This document shows positions 56,722 to 64,000 of a DNA stretch of 64,000 bases, in pieces. The stretch spans positions 496,001 to 560,000 of the forward strand of contig JALRME010000018.1 of assembly GCA_026120035.1 (NCBI GenBank), in the 5' to 3' direction. Under the pieces are notes generated by a model. That model worked only from the letters and a program-made list of their open reading frames with translations. It ran no database searches and was not told the origin of the DNA. The translations under genes were made by a program, and so were the position numbers. Within the stretch, counting starts at the first letter, position 1. Every line of letters starts with the position of its first letter. The stretch comes from Coleophoma eucalyptorum (taxonomy: Eukaryota; Ascomycota; Leotiomycetes; Helotiales; Dermateaceae).

Positions 56722-57941
56722 TTTGTTTCGTTTTTCTGGAAAGGAATTTCTGTACTTACCTGTTCTATTTCCTTAGGCTGATCAAGGTTGTTTGGTAGTT
56801 GATTGTTGCTGTGTGAATTGCTGAGACGAGTTGAGATGTCGAAGGATTACTTGCTGGGCTCAGAAACAGTCAGCTGCAGCGGCTTCCTAAATACTCAAAC
56901 AACTGCATTGTTCCCTTTCATCAAAGAGAGTCATAGATAAAGAGACAAGAAAATTTTCTTTCAATAGACAAATTTTATGCACAAAGGGGTCCGAGCTGGT
57001 TTTGTTGCGAGATGAAAGAGAATACATGATGGTCTTTGATAGCAGCAAGACTCATTTATCAAATGTTAATGATATCCCTAGTGCCATTGTGTCCGGGGAA
57101 GAGGCTTTTCCAGGAGGGAAAGAAAGAAAAGCAAAAGAAGAAAGATCGCATGGCACGGGATACCCGTTGGAGTCGCCTAAATTGCCCAATGCTACAAGGA
57201 ACTTATCAAGTAGGTGTAAAATTTTAACGTGGAATCGAAACCAAGAATCCCTGAAAGAAAGATAACTCGAGAGCACGGTATTTCTTCTTATCGGAATAGA
57301 ATAAGCGAACAAAGACAGCTTGGACAAAGTCTCTTCCTTTGGCAGGTAGCTTTAATCAAAGTTCAGCTACGACATGATAACGGATCCTCCTGGCCCCCTC
57401 GGCCCGTTATTTCGCGTGGCCTCCTCCATATGGTCCAGCCAACTAACAAAGCCAGTTTCGACTACACTTGACATCGGGAGTTCACATTCGTTTCGAAAGG
57501 ACAGGGAATGAAAATGGGCACCGGTTGTTGAGAACTTTGAATCTTAGTCTTGTTGGAGCTTATGCGCTTTTGGAGAGCTAACTGCTTCGGTTTTGATATA
57601 GAAGATATGGTTTACACAAGGCTGAGGCAAAGCACGCATCAGAGGATTGAGAACGACGAAAACAGATAGTTAACAATTGGTATCTTATCGCTTCCCGCAT
57701 GAAAAATATCACCTCAAAAAAAAAAGGCTTCCAGTACAAGAAATGGAAATTCGACGAACAAATCCTGGCTACTTCATGAAGGTCATTTGTTTTGATTTTC
57801 CAACGCTTCATTCACTGATTAAATGAAAGAAAATATGTATAAGGTATTGTTAAAGAAACCACTTTTATAACGATTAATGTAATCTTCCTGCACTCCACTT
57901 GAAGTCAACAACGGGGGAAAGTCTGTCTATTCAGAGGTCTC
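56722..57941. other. Intergenic, 1.2 kb
   Basis: Amidoligase promoter and permease 3' side. Several short frames, none with features. Confidence 0.55.
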
Positions 57942-59965
57942 CTATACAGAAAGATCCTTCTCTTCCTTTTCTTTGTTGTGGTTGTTGTTGTCGTTTGAGC
58001 TTCGGTCTGCGATGGACTCTTCGAATTGTGCCTCGATGACCGGGCCGGTGTAGAACCTGCGGCCGGAGATATACCAGTATACGACAGTAACCAAAAGGGT
58101 GAAAGCGAGGAAAACGCTAGCGTAGTTCATCTGTTTAATAGACGTTAGTGATACCACAATTTAAAAGAACAAAACTGATGGTAGCCGGAAGTACTTACGG
58201 TATCAGCAGCAACTGGTCGAGCAGTTGGCAACAGGAAGATGATGGTAACGAAGAGAGTCCACGTGCATGCCCAGGCGTTGATGAACCACGAGAATTTGCC
58301 CAGGTGCCATGGACCAGGCTCGAAGTTACCAAAGGCGAGCTTGCAGAAAATGGGAATACAGTATGACCAGTCAAGAGCAATGGCACAAATATTGAAAACA
58401 CCAGAAATGGCGGCATAGGATCCGAGACCGATCAAGTTGATGGCGATACACCAGAAGACAGAGACCCAGACAGCGGCAAGAGGAGCTCCAGTGTGCGGCT
58501 CAATCTTGCACCAGAGGTGGGAGAAGGGAAGAAGCTTGTCACGGGAGAAGGCGAAAACGGTTCGGGAAAGCGACTGCATGGCAGTGAAGCAGACAAACTT
58601 GATGATGATGAAACCGCAGACAGTGAAGAAGATTCCACCACCCTTTCCAAGGCTGTTGTAGAAAAGTTGTCCAACTGGCTGGAGTGTGACGGATGCCAGG
58701 ATTCCATCTTCAGCTGCGAAGTCACCCATACAGAAGCAGAGCACAACGGTAAAGAGCCATCCGACAACGTAGGTGAAAACCATGGCGAGAGAGATGGCCC
58801 ATGGCGCCTTGATCTCTGGCTGTTCGATTCTAGAGATTCATTAATATTTCGAGGGTCTCCCGCTGGCCTTCAGGTAGAGAAAACTTACTCCTCGGTAATG
58901 TGGGCAGTGGCATCGTAATCAGTCATGGTCCATGAGACAGATAGGAAACCAAACAAGAAGCTGAAGCCTATAGGGGTCCATCCGGAACTCGATTCAACAT
59001 GGGTGAAGACATATTTGGCATCGTGCTTGTTCTCAGTTTTCACCAAAAGTGCAATAGAACAAGAAACTAAAACCAAAACGTGGAAGATGACATATCCCTT
59101 GGTCATCTTCTCCATCCAGAAGGTGGACATTGAGTTGACAAGTCCAGTCAAGACTGTGAGAGCAGCCATGACACCGATAGTTGTGTTGGTCGTAATAACG
59201 TATTCAAAATCGGAGCCGATACATACGGCGGCGAGAAGCATCTGGGAGGCACCATATTCGGAGGAAGCAACACCAGCAATCTTTTCTCATATTAGCGAAA
59301 AGAGCAACTAGATAATTCAAACTGCTTACCTGGCCGAGTAGATTTAACCATCCAGTAACCCTGAATTAGAAAACACAAGTCTCAGTATTACGGTTATTTT
59401 ATCATAGTTGCAATGGGAAGAGGTGCGTATGGAGAGTATGAAAAGGTCGCGTATGGGCTCACCAGCTGATAGAAGGAACCCAATCCTTGGGCGCTAGTCG
59501 CGAGATGGTAAAGTATAATCCTCCACTGGTAGGATAGGCTGAGACAAGTTCGGCAACGGAAAACTTCGTATATTAGCACAAAATGTAAAGTTTGCAGGAG
59601 AGTCTCAATGCTCAAGACAAACTTACTGCGATACACAGACATCCGAGACCAGAGATGGCCCAACACCAGACCGCCGAGGCAGAACCACCAGCATCCAGAG
59701 GGTAAACGAAGGTAGTCATAATGGTAGCAAACAATCCACTGATACTGACAGCAAAGGAGAAGGTCGAGAGATAACCGAATTGTCTTTTGAATACGGGCGT
59801 ATAACCAAACTTGGCAGCAAGCTCAGCATCTGCTGCACTCATGTCCGCCAGATCGACCCGTCTCGCAGTTCCATCTGGTGCTACAATATCAACCACGCCA
59901 GTGCTCTTCTTCCTCTCTCGCATTGACTCGGTAGCCGTGTGCGGCCGAACTTCTAGGCCGTCCAT
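57942..59965 (-). CDS. APC-family permease (GABA/choline/amino-acid type, Uga4/Hnm1-like)
   Basis: Six exons (59965-59627, 59563-59463, 59360-59330, 59280-58889, 58829-58199, 58130-57942) give 560 residues. The family moves GABA, choline or amino acids into the cell. A 60-residue cytosolic N-terminus precedes FGYTPVFKRQFGYLSTFSFAVSISG, the typical start of TM1. Other landmarks: FSVAELVSAYPTSGGLYF (TM3), FLSVSWTMTDYDATAHITEEI, the AMQSLSRTVFAFSRDKLLPF block, and HTGAPLAAVWVSVF. Twelve helices are expected, with a charged tail (EKEEKDLSV). The third exon is only 31 bp. Substrate cannot be fixed; GABA or choline are the usual substrates of this subgroup. Confidence 0.9.
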
Positions 59966-62325
59966 GGTTGCAACTACTTATCGAAAAAGTAGACAGACAA
60001 TGAAGCTTCAGATACTTCTCTGGCGACGAGGGTTCGACAACGAAAAGAATACCCAGAAGGGGACGGAGAGATGGGACGGAAGGAGAAAGGAATGCCACAA
60101 AAAAAAAGAATGGCAGAATAAAGCAGCCTTTTAGCTTATCTCGAAACTGGAGATTGCAAGTGAGTTTGGGTAGCGTCCGCTTGGCTTTTATGAACGGGAA
60201 GGCGACATCTCAATTCGTCGGTATTGTACCTTTTCGTTGGCACGAATCGATAAGGTAAGGGTTTGCACTTCTGGTCGGGATAAGGCCTCTGGGGGAATAG
60301 CATGTCTGACGAATCGGCGCTTCCGGTGGGAACAGACAAGCATGGAGGTGCGTCAAGTGAAATTTCCTGGGCGCCCCAGTGTCGCCTACCCTGTTCGGCG
60401 TCGATGTTACTGCCTCGCGCTACGGCGCAGAAACGCTGCAGAGGCCAATCAAGGCATGGTGGCACGTAGCTGACCTGGAAAGTGTACTGTACGTACTCCG
60501 GTGCAGTATGTCGAACATTGGTCTGCAGCGAAGATTTCTTCGTCGCTAGCCATGCTTCTCCACCATCATCACTACCACTGACGTCGTCCCTGCGCCGTAT
60601 CTGAACGCGAGCAGCTCACAAGCTCAGGAATCCTTCCAAACCCCTGCGGCCACGGTCACGGTCACAGTCACGGTCGTAGTACGAGGTGCTGCCTTCAACG
60701 TCGACAAGACGGTAAATGAGCGGGCAGGGTGCAGAGATCCCACCGTCCCAACTCTGGGCTTCTGTAGATTGTCAGACCAAAGGACCAACGACAGCAACAA
60801 GAAGGCTGTCGAAACGCCTATCTCTACCTGCCCCGACCCTGGAAGCTTCCTCATCCATACCCCAGCACCGAGCCCCGACAATGGACCGCGCCCTGGCTGC
60901 CTGAGGCCCCAGCCGAAAAAGTGCGCGACGAGGGGGTTTACAGCGAACGGGTCATTTCTCTACAGTATGTAGTTCCTAGGGCCGATCTGCAGTATCTTGC
61001 TTGGAGGTGAGCCGCTAGTCCGCTTATGGCATGGTCAATGGAGCCAGGCTAGAACAAGTCTCGAAAATTGTGGCCACCTGGGCAGGCGGGCTTGCGAGCT
61101 TATCATGATAGGCTTGTCATGTGACCTTCAAATGGAGTCCGTAGCCCCTCCCTCCGTGGCGGCTTGACGGGAAGTGGGCTTGATAACGCTCGCTCGCTCG
61201 CAGTGTTATTTCGTGCGTGGCTAATGAGAGATTGGCTGATAGCATGCATGCTGGAATACACATGTCGATGTTGATGCTGAAACGCATGCATCGCGACTAT
61301 TCTACAGGAATGGGCAGTATGGGGAGAAGCGCCGACAGCTGGATGTTCGCCTTGAGGTTACGTAAGGCTTGTGTGAGGACGTGGTGGACAGCCTGCAGCA
61401 CTGCAGCACCGCAGCACCGCAGCACCACAGCCCGCCCCCCGGTACTCGTTATCGTCCCAAGATTGCCTCGTCAAGATAACCATACAGCCGCCCCTTGGAC
61501 CGGTTCCAGCGTACGCCTGCGATAAGTCGTTTCTGCTACCAGGAAAATAACAACCCTTTATGGTGTTGCCCTCCCATTTCTCTATCTATTGTCAAAAAAG
61601 GGACGTTCGATATCGACGAGGCTGAATGCCGAGTTACGTGCAGACTCACCCTCCCCCCCTGGCACGGCCCGTCTCCCACGTCCAAACCACCATCCGGATA
61701 TGGCGCGGTGTCATGCTCACTCCTTTCCCGATGAGACATCCTCCATTTTGTTAACTAGATGGTCCAATATAGGTCCTATTTTTACCTGTCAGAGAGTGCC
61801 TTGGTACTTGCCTTCAACTTATTGCCCGCATTTGCGAGGCTGACTTGAAGGGGAAAATGGGGGGGGGGGTCACGCAGATCACTAAACAAAACACATGTTT
61901 CCGTTATGAAAAGATTAACACTATCCGCCGGAAAGCACCTTGATTGAATTGCGACTTTCACTGTCTCCGGAGTCAAGCGCATCCATCCAACTACAGTACC
62001 CTTATGCAATCAATCACGGAGCACCGATTACATTCTTCGTATAGCTGATATGTGATGACAGAACGGTATGAGAAACATGTACTATCCGTTCACAACCCCG
62101 AACTGAGCTTGGCAAGATGTATCGGCGATGTGTCGGCAATGTATTATCGGTTCTTGTAACCTGGATTGCTGAGATAGGGAAATAAAACAGTTCTATGGAA
62201 AAGATCCAAGGCCCCCCGAATCGCCTCGCACACAGAACAAGACAAATCCATGGCGTTTCAATATCAAACTCCTAGCACCCACGATCAACACCCAGCTCCT
62301 ATACATGACATCCAGCAGGCGATCC
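59966..62325. other. Intergenic, 2.36 kb, GC-richer than the rest
   Basis: Permease promoter and 3' side of the methyltransferase. A short CACGGT-type repeat at 60651-60675, an octamer tandem at 61394-61425 and a G11 run at 61859-61869. An open frame without ATG at 60553-60970 was rejected as a gene. Confidence 0.5.
61394..61425 (+). repeat. Four tandem octamers YGCAGCAC
   Basis: TGCAGCAC twice then CGCAGCAC twice, followed by a degenerate CACAGC. Confidence 0.9.
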
Positions 62326-64000
62326 TCAGTCAATTACAATGGTTTCGGTGGTACTCGCCTCGTCAGTACTACTCAAGTCCCTGACGATAGATTCGAAAAG
62401 AGCTTTAGCAAAACTAGGCGGTACAGCGTTTCCTATCTGCTTTTTAATGCCCATTCCCTTGAAGATGTGGTGTGGTGGAAATCCTTGAAGTGCAGCGTAC
62501 TCCCGCAAGGTGAAGTCTCTGAAGCCGTCAGGATGGTAGTTTTGTCCTCCGTGGGTGGTAATGGCTCTACGCAGAAATTTGCTACCGTCGTAAGGAGGCT
62601 TTGGGGGATCGCACCTGGCAACACTGTCCATGATTGGGTCGCGCTGCCCCGTCTGGCGACGATGGAAATTTATCTTCGCCAAAATCTCGTTGACTGTTAC
62701 GAAGGGATGCAGACCATCAGATCCATCTGAATGGGTGAATGTTGGCATACGAGGTAGAGTCTCTCCGGGGCTGCTCAGATATCAACATTAATTTTGTCTT
62801 TCCACGGAAGAATCGTATGAACCTACCAAGCAGCGATGATAATCAAGCGGTGGCGGCGTTGTGGGAGACCCTGGCATTGTCCGTTAACCCATACTCTAGA
62901 CACAAGCGGCTACAACCTACAAGACCTTGTAATGGAAGGATAGCCCATCTGACCGAGAAGTTGAGGCTTGTGAATTGCTGGATTAGAGCGTTGAAATACT
63001 GTTGGAATCGAACCATGCATATGCCGAAAGTCTGCTCGAGTGTGACGATTCTTGGACGTACGGCCATGATTATTGCCATTACTGCGAACAGGCTCGCTGT
63101 ATTCATCTCGTCATTCTTGCCAACGACAGTGTGGGCGGGAGACCATGTTTGACAGGGAGGGGATACATGGAGGATATCAACCCTGGTAACTCTTCCAGCA
63201 TACACCTCAGATACGAACTGTTGACAGTGCATCTGGTAGCATTGAGCATATAAAAAGTTCGAATTCCAAGTGGTGCAAGCGTGCTCCCAGTGATCAAACC
63301 CCCATTTGACTTCAAGCCCTGCAAGATCAGCTCCCCGTGAAGCTCCCCCAGCTCCACAAAAGGCATCTCCGTAAGTCCATCTATTTCCTCGAGGTCTCTT
63401 CGATTTTGGAGTTTGATTTGACGACTGAAGGCATCCGGTTACCGGTATTTGTCCGGATGAACCAAGTTCGAGACAGATAACTGGAGTTCTTTCTATAGGC
63501 TCGACTGATAATCTAGACATAGTCCGATTCGTATCCTCCAAGTCGATGAAGGTCTTACGCTTCTTGCCCCCTATTTCATCTTTATCTGGAGACTGCTCTC
63601 TCTTTTGCCCCAACTTAATTATTTGCACGGATGCGGCACGAGCAGATTGTCCAGAACCTCTACGGACTGGAGGAGTTTCTTCGTCGGGGTTTGCATGAAC
63701 GAAAATACAACCTTCACTTCCTTTCTTATCGTTGCAGGCCACCTTGTTGAAACCATCAAGCCAGCATTGCCGAAGTTCTACATCTGAGATTATTCCATTT
63801 GAGACTTCGTTCTCTGTACAACGCATCACAATTCGCTCTCTCCAAATATTCTTTTGCCTGTATGAAGCAGAGTCGTATTTGCAAATATACTTCCAGCGAA
63901 CGATTAGTGGCCCACTCAAGCGTGCACTTGCTGGATTGGTGTAGACCTCAGCGTCTCTTCCATGAGGATATAGCAGGTTTGTTCTGGTGGTCTTCCGGAT
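62326..64000 (-). CDS. rid: RID-type cytosine-5 DNA methyltransferase (5' end beyond window)
   Basis: Minus-strand exons 64000-62921, 62870-62827 and 62770-62326 give at least 522 residues; the frame stays open through the window edge. In Neurospora RID, and Masc1 in Ascobolus, are needed for repeat-induced mutation or methylation during the sexual cycle. Motifs: I DAFCGAGGASRGADLAG, IV HVSPPCQTWSPAHT with the catalytic Cys, VI TLEQTFG with the EQT form that sets RID apart from the usual ENV, VIII GLPQRRHRLIIIAACPGE, IX AALQGFPPHH, and X QIGNAVPPSFAKAL. The upstream part (GRDAEVYTNPASARLSGPLI) resembles the RID N-terminal BAH-like region. Two introns of 50 and 56 bp. All catalytic motifs are intact. 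Confidence 0.92.

Noticed and set aside
60553..60970. Plus-strand open frame with TVTVTVTVVV and a Cys-containing tail
   Set aside because: No ATG at its start, low-complexity repeat, no family features; the opposite strand is also open.
62871..62920. Apparent frameshift in the RID gene between WAILPLQ and GLPQRRHRL
   Set aside because: A clean 50-bp GT-AG intron with a TTAAC branch site joins the exons in frame, so no mutation is needed.
1..64000. CRISPR arrays, operons or bacterial-type systems
   Set aside because: The window is a eukaryotic fungal genome; no spaced direct-repeat array was found.

Overview
The window is nuclear DNA from a filamentous ascomycete, most likely Pezizomycotina. 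The reasons are short GT-AG introns of about 48-70 bp with CTAAC-like branch sites, fungus-specific families (a bZIP protein with a DUF3425-type C-terminus, a Dal5-type MFS permease, Prp6, Dim1), intron-bearing tRNA genes, and a RID-type DNA methyltransferase. The class cannot be fixed from the sequence alone; Leotiomycetes is my guess.

Layout. A 3' tRNA fragment (probably Ser, with an intron) opens the window. Positions 0.7-10.7 kb hold a metabolic neighbourhood: a BAHD-type acyltransferase, an aldehyde dehydrogenase, an amidase, a Dal5-like MFS permease and a small hot-dog thioesterase. Positions 11.1-21.1 kb hold an RluA-family pseudouridine synthase, a bZIP regulator, an ERCC6L2-like SNF2 translocase and a Gfo/Idh/MocA oxidoreductase. 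Positions 21.1-30.2 kb are AT-rich and gene-poor. They contain three tRNA genes on the minus strand (a decayed Tyr-like copy, Asp and Glu, all with introns), a dead Fot1/pogo-type DNA transposon, and one gene for a predicted secreted Gly/Ser-rich protein.

Positions 30.2-43 kb hold a Cys-rich secreted protein, the spliceosomal protein Dim1, a secreted type-B carboxylesterase, tRNA-Arg(ACG), a fungal protein of unknown function, and the ribosomal proteins L10 and L30. Positions 43.2-56.7 kb hold a coiled-coil protein, the spliceosomal scaffold Prp6, a mitochondrial Mg2+ channel (Mrs2-like), a ZIP zinc transporter and a putative amidoligase. Positions 57.9-60 kb hold an APC-family amino-acid/GABA/choline permease. 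The window ends inside a RID-type cytosine methyltransferase gene.

How it fits together. The most unusual segment is the transposon at 24.4-26.3 kb. Its transposase frame is interrupted mainly where glutamine is expected (CAA/CAG read as TAA/TAG), which is the signature of repeat-induced point mutation (RIP). A RID methyltransferase, which is required for RIP in Neurospora, lies 36 kb away. The same element carries 11 copies of the palindrome CGTACG, nearly all in the form YCGTACGR, spread over all reading frames; I know of no explanation for this.

Gene models were spliced by hand from conserved protein continuity. Every multi-exon model given is divisible by three.
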